Shown: positions 43,701 through 54,779, numbered from the stretch's first letter. The stretch: 64,000 bases of DNA from Arion vulgaris (GCA_020796225.1 CM036753.1:72895365-72959364); one strand, 5' to 3'. Program-made: numbers and translations. The notes: generated by a model from the letters alone, not told the origin.

Positions 43701-44224
43701 GGTATTTAAATTACTCCACTTGTCTTATCAAATACAGTTTGAAAATACTATGACATGAAATCTCGGAGTATACGTTTTATTTACTAGTAAATTAAAAGTC
43801 TAGGATGATCACTCTGTGGTTTTGAAGTACCGTGCTCACCTCACTTTTGAAAAGTGCGGAATTCACGTTCCGTGTGAAGCGTTTGAAATATTTTCTAGTG
43901 GTATCTGATCTCATTAAAGGTGAGATGGAGTTTATACTTTTTGTTTAATAGAGAGAAAGATAAAACGTGGGTCTTGTGTTCAAGCGGAGTACGACAAAGA
44001 ACAATTGACAGTTGAAAATCGATATTTAGTATGCTGGAAAACTGCTGCCTGGATCAAAATAATAATTAACATTACAATTCTACACAATTTTATTATAAAA
44101 ACTACACCAGACACCCTCGCTGGAGCGCCGGAGCTGGTATACTGCTTCTGAGATTTTGTGTGTGTAAGAACAGATAAGAACACATATTGTTATTCAGCGA
44201 CGTCACTTGTTTGTTGGCCATGGT
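43701..44224. other. Unassigned stretch
   Basis: AT-rich. Nothing recognised. Confidence 0.4.
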
Positions 44225-44472
44225 TAGCAAGGGGATCAAAGAAACGTGATACTGACATCACGACATGTCATAAGAGGCCACAAAGGTAGGAGCTATGGAT
44301 GCTACCTAGTATATAAAAAGTGTCGCAGAAATCGGATGTCCTGGCCTACTTATAGGCGCATAAATGACACAACGTATACTCGCTATTAAGCTCAGATCAC
44401 ATACAAATCACAACGAGGGGTTAACAAGTGGTCGATATGGAGCGTTGAAAGGAACAGAAGAAGATTCAGCGA
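44225..44472 (+). mobile_element. SINE family S5a
   Basis: CATGTCATAAGAGGCCACAA, GCAGAAATCGGATGTCCTGG, TATAGGCGCATAAATGACAC, GGTCGATATGGAGCGTTGAA, and an AGAAGAAG end. Confidence 0.8.
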
Positions 44473-44495
44473 TGTGCAGAGATGATGGTCCTATC

Positions 44496-44648
44496 CCGTG
44501 GCGGCTCGTGATCATTTTTGTTGGTGGGACCAGACAGATATTTTCGGAGAAATCATAGTTTCGGTTAGGATATATCTAAATGTATAAAATAATAATTACA
44601 CCTTATTTTTGGTGGGGCCCACTGACCCTTAATGACGAGCCGCCACTG
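44496..44648 (+). mobile_element. Short hAT MITE with 8-bp TSD
   Basis: 153 bp. Left end CCGTGGCGGCTCGTGATCAT, right end reversed CAGTGGCGGCTCGTCATTAA. Flanks GTCCTATC (44488-44495) and GTCTTATC (44649-44656) differ at one base. Confidence 0.9.
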
Positions 44649-44656
44649 GTCTTATC

Positions 44657-45291
44657 AATGACTAAATACATCATTACAAATGAAGAACGGACTGTCTAGA
44701 AGTAAGTACGTCAAAGTTAGTCAAAATGTTCAGAACATTGACTCAATGTCCCTGAATATTTTATTATTATTGTTGTTTTTGGACAAAACAAATAAAAAAA
44801 ATAAGAAACTTCACCCTGCGTATCGGCCAAACGGGCAATCGATGTGTATTAATAAATAAAAAACAAAATCAATCCCACAAATGTGAATACACTATAGCTA
44901 AGGTTTTTGTTGTTTTATAATTTCTAAAGTTCACTTCTATCTTCTAGAAATGTAATTTAGATTTTCCGTTTTGTCTCATAGAAATAAAAGTGTTGACAGA
45001 CGATACTCAAATTAAAATATTGCGTCAAAGGAGATAAACACGACACGTAGTGTAAGGCAATAGCTGAAAATGAGTTCAAATAAATGTAAGAGGAAAGGGA
45101 CACTGTGTGGTAATGTCTGTTCATCCTTTCTCAAATTCTTAGAACTTATCTTCTAGACTTTTCAAGTGCAACTAAGAGTTGAAGGATAGAGCTGGATAGG
45201 TTTTAGACAAGGGAGTAACTAGTGATGGCGTAGAGTTTGAAGATAGAGTAAGTAAGACAATGGCATATAGAGAATCAAAGATGATAGATAC
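44657..45291. other. Unassigned stretch
   Basis: AT-rich. Nothing recognised. Confidence 0.45.
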
Positions 45292-45376
<85 letters not shown>

Positions 45377-45495
45377 CCAGCACAGTTATAGTAGTAGTAG
45401 TAATGATAGCAGAAAGGGTAGTCGCAATCGTAGCAACGATAGTAGTAAAATAGTAGTAGCAGCATAAGCAGCAGCAGTAGTAGTAGCCATAGTAA
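45292..45495. repeat. (CT)n, (TA)n and (AGT)n microsatellites
   Basis: CT run at 45292-45310, TA run to 45375, then degenerate AGT/AGC triplets at 45390-45490. ORFs across it are artefacts. Confidence 0.93.
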
Positions 45496-45540
45496 CACAA
45501 GTTTAGTAATCGTTGATGAAAAAAAAAATGCATTACGCCT

Positions 45541-45731
45541 TTATAAAAAATCCAGTTCCTGGATATGCTTGAATGTTTGATTATTTCCCCTTTCGGCGAC
45601 AGTCCACGTCATATGTGCGTGCTCGTAATGGTTTATTGAAGAAAGACATTTCTCCACAAAGTCATTGCAGTTAAAGATACTACACGCACGCATAAAGATA
45701 TTACAGATCTGACAAAAGGTAGTGGAGGTTG
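45541..45731 (-). CDS. Candidate antisense gene, terminal exon
   Basis: The minus strand has acceptor TTTTTTTTGTGGTCTACAG, then 62 codons to TAA. The peptide includes TSTTFCQICNIFMRACSIFN, CNDFVEKCLSSINHYEHAHM and TWTVAERGNNQTF. It is Cys-rich, but no domain is recognised. Phase fits the exon at 46030-46306 (one base carried over plus two here), with a 298-bp intron. Alternative: a fragment of an unknown transposon gene. Confidence 0.35.
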
Positions 45732-46029
45732 CTGTAGACCACAAAAAAAATCAAAGTATATTAAGAAACGTCTACGGTTTTTGAATGTCTACGATGATGC
45801 ACGCAAGTCAAAGAATAGTGAATAATGTGATTACATGAGTTTGGAAGGAAACGCTGCACGAATATGAAAAGTTACAAGAATATGAGTATGAAGAATATGA
45901 ATACAAGATACATAGTTCATATGTACGGTTCCAACTTCACTGCAACGGGTCGCCCCATAATTGCTCCGTTCCTGTGCCAACGAAAATCACACGAAATGCT
46001 AACAACTGTCTCCCGTGTTGTGAACTAAC

Positions 46030-46306
46030 TCCAGAATGAAACAGCCGTACTGCCACAAAATGCAATCTGCACCGCATAAATGCATATGGCCGTCGCTAAA
46101 GTGTCAACACAAAACTGTTCATCACTTGAGTTGCAGTTTATCTCGAAGGGAACATCAATAACGACCCAAGTCCAGCTTTCTGCACGCACAATATCACTGT
46201 ATACGGCAGATTGAGTCGGTTCGTCATAACCGTTGTCCACCATTTTCTGAATACCCACAACAAACGCGCGGTTGACACAGCAAAAAGCATTCCATGTAAC
46301 ATTCAT
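46030..46306 (-). CDS. Candidate antisense gene, first coding exon
   Basis: An ORF opens at ATG 46306 with an in-frame TGA just upstream and runs 92 codons to a donor-like GGA then GTTAGT. It is GC-richer than its surroundings. The peptide includes MNVTWNAFCCVNRAFVVGIQ, then KMVDNGYDEPTQSAVYSDIV, RAESWTWVVIDVPFEINCNS and a Cys-bearing hydrophobic end. No known family. Joined to 45541-45731 it would give about 155 residues. It lies inside the second large FOCAD intron, on the opposite strand. Confidence 0.35.
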
Positions 46307-46574
46307 AGCTCATAGCGTTGCTCAAGCACTAACTCAGTAGCTCGGCAAACGAAACCGGAAAATACCCGACCAAACATGGTGAAAATGCGCTAGCAAAAAC
46401 GTGTCCAGAATCAAACAGTCCTGATTCTGAATGGCCCTCCGCATTCTGCTATTCTGGCTAGATTTTCTACAAGTGTGTCAGTGTATCAGTGTACAAGTGT
46501 GTCAGTGTATGAAAGGTTACAAGAATATGAGTGATCACAAATATAATTCTGAATGAGAAGTATATAACCAACGA

Positions 46575-46872
46575 GCACAGAAACATTCTTCTTCTTTATC
46601 ATCTCTTCTTCAACGCTCTATATCGACCCCTTGTTAACCACTCTGTGTGATTTGTATGTGATCTGAGCTTAAGTACGATTGTACGTTATACCAGTTATAC
46701 GCCTACAAGTAGGTCGGCACATCCAATTTCTGCCATGCTTTTTATTTACTAGTGTATCTTCCCTAGGTCCTACATCAGTCGCCTCTTACGACATGCCTTG
46801 TAGGTCTCAGTGGTACTATTATTTGCTTCCTTGCGGGTCCTGGCACCACGCGGGCGAGAAACATTCAAGATA
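46575..46872 (-). mobile_element. SINE family S5a, full copy
   Basis: Reverse complement order: TTCTTCTTC tail at left, ACGCTCTATATCGACCCCTT, CCTACAAGTAGGTCGGCACA, GTCGCCTCTTACGACATGCC, and GGGTCCTGGCACCACGCGGG at its head. Confidence 0.85.
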
Positions 46873-47939
46873 GCATACCATTTTTGACATACGCCGTAAG
46901 AGACTGTGCACTTTTAGGTCTGCACAAAGATGATGTGAGAACGGTTCTATAGTATAATTATGGAATTCTTTTTGTTTGTTGGATGCATGGGCCTCCATAC
47001 TTTAAGACAAGAAGAGGCAAGTCCCATTTCCTGGAGAATAGCTTTTTGGTAACACAGTTTTATGCGAATATGGTTTTATAACTATCAACTAAAAATAGCA
47101 ACACACCGGCGCACTCTTCTTTATGTCTGGTTGGTAGTCCTGTTTCTTGTTTCCTGTGGGGTTTGAAAAACTACTTGCTGGTTTTCTGAATGCATAGTTC
47201 CCAATTTACCATGTTGTTAATAGATGTATGAGGCAGAAAGCGTCGATGCTTGCAGTTAACTGCGACAGAACATAACAAATGAACTAAAAAGAATAAATTC
47301 ATCTAAATTTAACTATCAGCAACTGAACAGCACCATTGTACACAGTTTTCATCTAAAATTGATTATTATTGAATTAAACACAATAGTAAACATGGTGTAG
47401 TATATCGGTCTGCATAATCACTAAAACTATTGTTACTCAACAAGACATGCCTCGTACGTAAGTCTGTCAGGTAATGGACTACCATTCAACATTGCGATTT
47501 AAAATAGAATTACTGATCTAAGACAATGACATGTATAATACATACCAGAATACTTCAGAACATAATTCATTTATGTTGTACGGTACCTGAAACCGCTTAA
47601 ACAAACGAAGTAGATTGTATTGTACACACAATGGGACCATCTGTTAACTGGCTCAAAATAGAATAACCTTTAGCATACATAAAAGAAATTGATAAATAAT
47701 GTAGACATGGAAGTAGGTGAGAATTGATTCTCTAATGAATCATAGAATTAGGAAAAAAAAACATTATTCTGTAAAAGTATAGAAGAGAAAAATACGAACG
47801 TTCAAAAACGAAACTTTAGTAGAATTTATCCAAATCCTATTCGCGTCCCGTTTGGCACATACGGCTTCCACGTAAGATTTCTGCCTCATTTCTACTAATT
47901 GTTTTACATGTCAAGCTACAATCATTAACTTTCTTTTCA
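46873..47939. other. Unassigned stretch
   Basis: About 1 kb of AT-rich sequence with no repeat partner or coding signal seen in the window. Confidence 0.45.
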
Positions 47940-48250
47940 ATTTTTTCTCCATGTTTTCTTTGTACGCCCAGACCTGTATCCGCTGTCTATCGGAAAACTG
48001 TTTGCACATACTGGCATACGGCATACATTCGCAATCCTCCTCCATTTTTGTCTTTTAAAAATGCACAGTTTGATCGTTTCAAAGTCTCTTCATTTGCTAT
48101 AGTATTTGACCGGAAAATTCGCACGATTCTTCTTAAACACTTATTTTGGAATGTCGGTGTTGGATGTTGTTGGTCAATTTCCAGCATTCTGTACTGTACA
48201 GTAGCACAGGACACTGCTTCTATATAGTTTAAGTTTTAAGATTTAATCCT
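47940..48250 (-). mobile_element. RTE-like LINE fragment
   Basis: The minus strand encodes FQNKCLRRIVRIFRSNTIAN, EETLKRSNCAFLKD and LRMYAVCQYV, corresponding to the CLR.I..I.W..TI.NEEL block of RTE-type elements. Confidence 0.7.
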
Positions 48251-48764
48251 TTAGCCTTCTTGATTCTGTCGAGAATTACGAAAGTTTTAATTGCGTTCTT
48301 GATTTATTCAATGATGTCATTTTCCAAATTATCGTTATGCGATACTGTATTTCCCAGGCATACACAAATCATGATATTCCTCTATGATTTCATTTCTGTA
48401 GTAGAAGAATATTACGAAAGTTATAGATACAGTTCTTCATGAAAAATTTATTGATTGCTGTCAAGAAGAAAGTTGAAACGAAAAATACGCCGGACTAATA
48501 GATCATAGAAACGAGTCAAATCAAGTCATTCTCTACAGTGAATTAGTCACTTTATGTTACGATTAAATGAAGCATAGTTTAGCACTGTGACTAATGCAAT
48601 AGATTCAAACACTAAATATAACAAGTAAAAAGTAAAGATATCGTTTCCATACTATGTAGTATATTAGAAGATCTTCTTTGAACCCTCAAAAGTATGAGTT
48701 TTCACTCTTTTCATATTAAGAGTAGGGATATATTAGGGATATGTATTGTTCTTAGACCAGCGGC
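48251..48764. other. Unassigned stretch
   Basis: AT-rich. Nothing recognised. Confidence 0.45.
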
Positions 48765-48948
48765 ACTCGATGCGTGACGGTATCAACATTACGTCGACCG
48801 TTTTTACTTTCTGTGTTTCTGTGGTACGCACTTGATTTTGAGTCAACTTGAGAGACGTTTGAGGTCGGATACAATTCAGCACCATCTAGGGTTCGAACTG
48901 ATACTACCCACCTAGTAAGTTAGTGCACTAACATGAATGGTTTAAAAT
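48765..48948 (-). mobile_element. SINE family S1, decayed
   Basis: CAGCGGCACTCGATGCGTGA, ATTACGTCGACCG, GAGTCAACTTGAGAGACGTT and B-box remnant AGGGTTCGAACTGATACTAC. Confidence 0.75.
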
Positions 48949-49244
48949 CCCGGTGCGATCAATTCCCCAGTTAATCCAGTCGTATATAAAGTATATATAT
49001 AAACAAACACACACAGAAGATGAAGTTAGCATTGACATGAAGTTTGCTTATTGACACAGCAGAAAACAATCTCTTGAGATTTACATTTTCTTCAGCCACT
49101 ATCTTAGTCCCCACGACTATCGTATTATGATGTTTTCCCTATTCAAACTACATTATTCATTATTCTACATACAGTATCCACTATTAGAACGACATTATTT
49201 ACCATTTTAACTAAAGTACTCACTATACCACTAATACAAAGTTA

Positions 49245-49590
49245 CCAACAACACCAGAAAATACAGTCACCAACTTCAGCATAAGAACGAAAGCTGACAC
49301 AGAACTTGGCATGAATTACATTGAGAAACAAAGAATTAAGTGGTTTGGCCACTTAATAAGAATGCATCCAAACTCCACAGAATACATCTTCTACAACAGA
49401 ACATCAGGAAAGAAGGCGAGAGGAAGACCACGAACAAGATGGTTAGATGGCAGAGCAGAAACATGTCAAACAGCAAAAATAGCAATCGTCCAAGCCACCA
49501 GAACAGCGTAAGACAAAAACAGAAAACCCCGACACTGGGCAACAACCCGGTAGCAGTGTGACGATAAAAGAAGAAGCTCTTATTTGTGTA
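49245..49590 (+). mobile_element. LINE A 3' end with (GAA)n tail
   Basis: MNYIEKQRIKWFGHLIRMHP, YNRTSGKKARGRPRTRWLDG and IAIVQATRTA, ending GGGCAACAACCCGGTAGCAG and a GAAGAAG tail. The CTCTTATTTGTG.TAAATGTT that follows the tail is shared with the 28490 copy, so the element or a co-duplicated flank extends past the tail. Confidence 0.88.
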
Positions 49591-50044
49591 AATGTTAGCT
49601 CTTAGTTGTATAAACTACAGTACTGACTATACCAAGTAAATTTAATATATCCTAGTTCCTGTTTGATCAGATCTGATATTTTTAAGATCAATAGCGGAAT
49701 AAATAACATGGATTCTATGAAATTCTCTCTATGTACTAGATGACAGAGCACGGTGATAACTGCCCGAGATAAATATCTTGTTAATTGATAAGCATCTTGA
49801 AGAGGTAGACAGGTAAAGTTAGTTAGAAGAATGAAAACCAGATGTCGAAAATTCCCAGGCGTACAGTTTGCCTTATGATCAAATAAATAATTATTTAAAA
49901 AAAATAGTTTACAAAATGAATAAGCTGATGCATATAATATTCACCATATGATATAACTTCAAAGAAGTAAAAGTACTATTTTTATCTATTTTATACTGCT
50001 ACTACTGCAGCTGCTACTGCGACCACGGCCATCACTGTCATAAC
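49591..50044. other. Unassigned stretch
   Basis: AT-rich; a CTACTGC-type patch lies near 49995-50030. Confidence 0.4.
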
Positions 50045-50430
50045 ATTAGCACATTTTCCAAGTCCTTGTATATCATACTATTAGCGTAAAGAAGATTTTA
50101 ATTTAAACCAATCCACGTCAACTACTAGATTGCAGGAGCTGGGTTTGAAGATTGGAGTAGCAAGAAAAGAACAGCATAACAGGTACGTGAGTAGGCTCAT
50201 CAATCAAAATCGAACTGGTACGGTCAGTCGCTGGACGCTGTTGGAGATATTGCGAAGGAGATCGTAGCACCTATGGACGTGTCCGGAGTGCAATGAAGTT
50301 ATTCCAAACTGAAACTGAAACTATTAACACATCTCCAAGACCTTGTATATCATAATATTAGCACATCTCCAAGACCTTGTATATATCGTGATGTTACCAC
50401 ATCTCAAAGACCTTGTATACAGTTTGTAAA
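50045..50430 (+). repeat. 35-bp repeat interrupted by LINE B
   Basis: Units of CACATCTCCAAGACCTTGTA plus TATCATAATATTAG lie at 50047-50091 and 50330-50425. Confidence 0.8.
50092..50326 (+). mobile_element. LINE B (variant) 3' end
   Basis: The + strand encodes LQELGLKIGVARK, then RYVSRLINQNRTGTVSRWTL and LE.LRRRS.HLWTCPECNE. It ends in a GAAACTGAAACT tail. Same variant as 52290-52490. Confidence 0.82.
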
Positions 50431-50844
50431 CTTCCGCACACCGGAAGAACATTCTAATTGTGAACACTATCAATCAACATCGTCCGTTGAGTACTCACTC
50501 TTACACAATTAGTGTGAAGGAAACGATTTAAAGATTTTCGTGCAAGCTATGTCATCGATGTGCGACACACGTCCAAATTCTGGAAGGTTCTGCGACGGTA
50601 ATCTTATTCGATTTCCGATAGAATTTCCGATATTCTCTGACTATGAAAGTCTCTTAACTGAATTTCAATTTCAGAATTACGCCATTTCCTCACCACCCTT
50701 TAATGACTGTTCGTGAAATAAAAACAAACTCTCGGATCAGGCTAGATACTGTACTAACCTCTGATCTTTATTTTATTCATCATCCGAACGTTCTATTCAA
50801 TTCTTACGTATAGATAAGAATGAGTCTTTTTTGTCTCGAGCAGA
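50431..50844. other. Unassigned stretch
   Basis: Nothing recognised. Confidence 0.45.
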
Positions 50845-51085
50845 AGAATTTCAGGGTTGCGAGTCCCACTGGCTGACCAGATTGAGAGAGATGGGTGTCA
50901 AGATTGGTGCAGCCGTAAAGAACGGCATACCAATTATGCAAAGAGACTGATTAATCAACATGGAACTGGGGTGTTGGGCCGCTGGACGCTGCTGAATTTG
51001 TTGAGGCGGAAATCGGAGCACCTATGGACATGTCCGGAGTGCTATGATGATAGTCCTCTGACAACTGGTAACTGATAACAACAAA
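50845..51085 (+). mobile_element. LINE B 3' end
   Basis: One open frame: QDWCSRKERHTNYAKRLINQ, HGTGVLGRWTLLNLLRRKSE, HLWTCPECYDDSPLTTGN, stop. Only the 5' edge is degraded. Confidence 0.88.
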
Positions 51086-51103
51086 TTCAATTCACATCTT
51101 ATG

Positions 51104-51330
51104 ATAGTGGTCCGGGTTCAGTTCTACAGTGGGCGTGGAATTTGTTCCGACCGTAACGGCTTTCAGATCGACCATGACTTAATTGAGTACCAGGAAAAAC
51201 ACTGGGAAGTAAAGCCTGTCGGCGTAATGTTGACCACATCACTCATCGTGTGCCGATGGTCAGTGAAAAATGGCGGACCAAACACCATTATTCCCCCCAT
51301 ATTTCTCCAGGTATAAAAACGGTTTCTTTA
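51104..51330 (+). mobile_element. SINE family S1
   Basis: B box GGTCCGGGTTCAGTTCTACA, GACCGTAACGGCTTTCAGAT, GTCGGCGTAATGTTGACCAC and CATCGTGTGCCGATGGTCAG. Confidence 0.82.
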
Positions 51331-51544
51331 CTTGACTTACTTTTAGCTTAGCTTTTTACTTTTTAGCTTACTTTAGCTTATTTTACATTTCTTACTATTC
51401 AAAGACATCTTGGCACGACATAGGCGATGGATAATTGTTCAAGTATTGAGTGATACTGTCGACAATCGTAATGGTGTCACCGAATATGACTATTATATTT
51501 GTGCTACTAGTTTTTTATATTTTGTGTATTACATTTTTCCGATC

Positions 51545-51745
51545 TAGAAGCACTTGAACTTTTCAGCCCCTTCGGCTCAGTGCCATGGACATCGTGACAC
51601 TTCGGTTCGGTGCCACGAACATCGTAAATCTGGAGAACCTGCAGCTTTTATGCCAGCCCGCGGAATTGAACCGCACTCACAGGGAGCTTGTCACCTGTCG
51701 TCCAATGCGCTATGAACACACTGGTCAGGCGGGTATTTACATTTA
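51545..51745 (-). mobile_element. SINE family S6
   Basis: Reverse S6: TTCCGATCTAGAAGCACTTG, GGTTCGGTGCCACGAACATC, GTAAATCTGGAGAACCTGCA, CGCGGAATTGAACCGCACTC, and tRNA-like head TGTCGTCCAATGCG. Confidence 0.85.
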
Positions 51746-52042
51746 TTTAAAGACTGCATGTTCCTCTCATGAGCATAAAGTTGTGAGTATGATCACAATG
51801 AGTTCCTTGTGCTTGCTGTTTATTAAGCACTGTCACCAGACTCAGTGTTAGTACTATTGTTGACCTGTTGTTCTTCGTGATTCTTACTCTGCTGTTCACC
51901 TTGTATGTTCCAGTCAAGTGCGTGTGTGTTTTTATTGTACTCTAAGAGTGGGATCTATCTACGTTCAATTTCTTTCATTTTTAGTTGTCTTTGTTGCTAC
52001 ATAGCTATCCTAGGACAGTTCCAGTGATGGTCTTTTTACCAC
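51746..52042. other. Unassigned stretch
   Basis: Nothing recognised. Confidence 0.4.
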
Positions 52043-52047
52043 TTGTG

Positions 52048-52072
52048 AGTATATATATATATATATATATTT
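52048..52072. repeat. (AT)n microsatellite
   Basis: AT dinucleotide run immediately upstream of LINE B. Confidence 0.9.
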
Positions 52073-52074
52073 AT

Positions 52075-52490
52075 AAGATAGACTGCTGCAATTCACAACG
52101 AGTTATACGCAAATAGCATTCAATTGCAGAATCACACTTATCTTCGTTCCGGGGCACATGTGTCGTTGGTAATGAGAGAGCAGACAGGCTGGCTGGCTCT
52201 GCCACCATATCAGATGGCCAGCCAATGGATAGAGCTGATATTTTGAGCGCCCTCATAGAGTGTGGCCGAATAGAATATTTTCATTGACAAGATCCACGAC
52301 TACTAGATTGCAGGAGCTGGGTTTGAAGATTGGAGTAGCAAGAAAGAACAGCATAACAGGTACATGAGTAGGCTCATCAATCAAAATCGAACTGGTACGA
52401 TCAGTCGCTGGAGATGTTGAGATAATGCGAAGGAGATCGAGCACCTATGGACATGTCCGGAGTGCAATGAAGATATTCAAACTGAAACGA
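52075..52490 (+). mobile_element. LINE B (variant) RNase H to 3' end
   Basis: LIFVPGHMCVVGNERADRLA (RNase H PGH..V.GNERADRLAG), GSATISDGQPMDRADILSAL, then the tail block GLKIGVARK and LINQNRTGTISRW. It ends in GAAACGAAACTGAAAG. One frame break lies near 52420. Confidence 0.9.
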
Positions 52491-52707
52491 AACTGAAAGC
52501 ATTGGGGTGGTTTGTCGGCAAGTTTGAAATATCAGAATGGATTTGCTTGTTGCATTGTGAAAGTTAATTATTTTTTTGGCTTTTTATTCCATGTGGCATT
52601 ATCAGATAAAACAATAAATTCATTGACTTTACTTTATTGCCAACTTCTAGTAATCTAGCTTTTACATAAGATGTATATAACTTCTAGTTCTGTTACGCTT
52701 TTCTCAG

Positions 52708-52809
52708 AACCTTGTCTGGCGTCATCAGAACAGTTTATGGACTTATGACTTTACAGGCGCTAGCCATACAAGCCAAAGAAAAGAAATATAGATGTCCCTA
52801 TGGGTTACG
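52708..52809 (+). CDS. FOCAD: FOCAD exon C (N-terminal region)
   Basis: A 102-nt exon: acceptor CTGTTACGCTTTTCTCAG, donor TTACG then GTAAGTG (strong). Its first base completes the codon left by exon B. It then encodes 33 residues, TLSGVIRTVYGLMTLQALAI, QAKEKKYRCPYGL, and leaves two bases. The LSGVI....GLMTLQAL block follows LNLVPSA exactly where vertebrate focadhin has a GLIKAIM.LLQMQAL stretch. An internal ACAG at 52754-52757 could be a second acceptor, but the longer exon keeps frame with exon B. The next exon should encode an NHPHP-like motif and was not found up to 64000. Confidence 0.82.
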
Positions 52810-52951
52810 GTAAGTGACTTTTATAATAAGTGTTGGTCAGATGAGATACACAAGTGTTGGTGGTGGTTGGCCAAGTGAAATATTGGTTAATTCATTCAAT
52901 GTCTGGCTGGGTATGTTAATTTTATGTAGGGCTACTGAACAAATACTAGAT

Positions 52952-53249
52952 CAGTGGTTCTAAAACTTTTTGAAGTCGTGCACACTGAAATCCTACAAAA
53001 ATTGTAGGCGCACTATATACAAAACTTAATAAATAAGATGCAAAAATAAAAGAAATACAGAAATAATTGGAAAATGTTACGTATCTGTATTCATCATTTA
53101 ATTTATCTTATGAGAAGCATGGGCCTGATGTGTCTTGGTGATTTTTACTGCATGGCAACCGCGTTGCTGATCCTAATCTGCGATTTCTTAGGTGCACCTA
53201 GAATATCACAGGCACACTGGTGCACAGAGCACTCTTTTTGAGACCACTG
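52952..53249 (+). mobile_element. Non-autonomous hAT element
   Basis: 298 bp. Ends CAGTGGTTCTAAAACTTTTT and (reversed) CAGTGGTCTCAAAAAGAG. Flanks TACTAGAT and TACAAGAC agree at six of eight. It starts 142 bp after FOCAD exon C. Confidence 0.82.
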
Positions 53250-53801
53250 TACAAGACCGTAAATGATAGAACATTTTTCTTTCATAACTAGTCAGGAAAT
53301 TCTTGAATTGTGAACATTTTACGACAGCAAGATTAAATTACATGTATGTCACAAATTAAATTTAACGATAAGGAATATCGAACATGAATGTTTTCAACAC
53401 ATTTCATCAATAAATAACCGCGTACTCACAGAATCATGAAAATCTGCAACAGATCATAAAATTATCTATAAAACATGCAACATTTAAGCCCACTCAGACT
53501 GAAATTCTGATTTCCCAAACGAAGTATTTGAACTTATGATATAGAGTTTGTCGTGGTACATCCAATAGCGTCAGGTTGAAGATACGAGATTCGGATGCAT
53601 TATGATGTTTGTTAGTACAAACAGAAGCCAACATTATCTCTTAACATAGACTGTTCAACTAAACAAAATGGGAAAGTTTAATTGGAATTTGTAAGTTTTC
53701 GCATGTAACTGCTATTGTTTGTGTAGACTTGTAGTCGAATATAGAGCTATGAATGCCACTGAGTGCTGGGATAATGATTCTATATCACTTTTCCAAGTAC
53801 A

Positions 53802-53802
<1 letters not shown>
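53250..53802. other. Unassigned stretch
   Basis: AT-rich. Nothing recognised. Confidence 0.45.
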
Positions 53803-53859
<57 letters not shown>

Positions 53860-53970
53860 AAGTGTGTTGTGTTGTCTGTGTGTGTGTGTGAGAGAGAGAG
53901 GGAGGGAGGGATGGATGGAGGGAGAGAGAGGAGGGAGAGAGAGAGAGGAGAGAGAGAGAGAAACAAGCCT
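53803..53970. repeat. (TA)n, (GT)n and (GA)n microsatellites
   Basis: TA run to 53857, GT run near 53870-53892, then GA/GGA-rich to 53962. Six overlapping ORFs here are artefacts. Confidence 0.95.
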
Positions 53971-54424
53971 TAAAGAAACAAGCCACGTTGCTTCAAAATC
54001 GGCTTCTTCCCCATTAAAAACAATACGTTTTTTCTCCATGCATCGCCAGTAAAACTTGATACAACAGATGTTCCCGTGAAAGTTGAATTTAGTTTAAATC
54101 TAGTTGTAATATTTCACCACTTTTAAAGTTACATTTGTTATCCTTTACGCTGATCTTCCAAGCCCAATAAACTGTCCCTCATTTCCAGTAAAACCTTATT
54201 AAGATTATTAACTTATTAACTTGTTTAAAAAAAACATTGATCGGGCGCATGTAGCGCACGTTTACTGCAATGTAGGCAGGCACTATATCAACTACCCTAC
54301 AGAGACTTATAAATATATATTTTTAAATACGTATAATAGTAGTGACGTTATCATAGCATTAAGGACTTGAGCGGAAAATAATAATCTTTGTCAAAGTCTG
54401 TATGTATTGTGCTGGGACATTCGT
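53971..54424. other. Unassigned stretch
   Basis: AT-rich. Nothing recognised. Confidence 0.45.
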
Positions 54425-54545
54425 CGCTTTGTTGTATTGTTTGCTTGATAAAGGCCTTGTTTGTCGAAACGTTGCTGTGTATTGTCATTGTTTTTGTATT
54501 TTGTAAAACTACAGTACTTTGTTATTACGCGTTTCGTCGAAAGTA
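54425..54545 (+). mobile_element. Retroelement end with hammerhead-like core, copy 2
   Basis: TTGTATTGTTTGCTTGATAA, AGGCCTTGTTTGTC and GAAACGTTGCTGTG, parallel to 33360-33410. The stem II equivalent carries one mismatch here. Confidence 0.55.
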
Positions 54546-54779
54546 ACAACATGATCACGTGACCGGGAACGTCGTGAAAACATGGAAGGACACTTTCGGC
54601 GATTTATACACAGAATGACCATGTGCGTTAAGTTGAGAATATGGTTATAGAAAGGAACAAATAGTTCAGTTTGATAATTTTTCCCTCTTCGTTTCTCTGA
54701 AAGCTACCTTTTTGCCAAATTTCAAGTCCGTAGGATGTCCATATATCTCCAAACAAATGGGACAGACATAATACAATTC

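Noticed and set aside
52758..52809. Shorter exon C starting after TTTACAG at 52757
   Set aside because: It is open only in phase 0, whereas exon B leaves two bases. The acceptor at 52707 gives the right phase and the better focadhin match.
53719..54052. Six overlapping ORFs with poly-YI or poly-RE
   Set aside because: Created by TA, GT and GA microsatellites.
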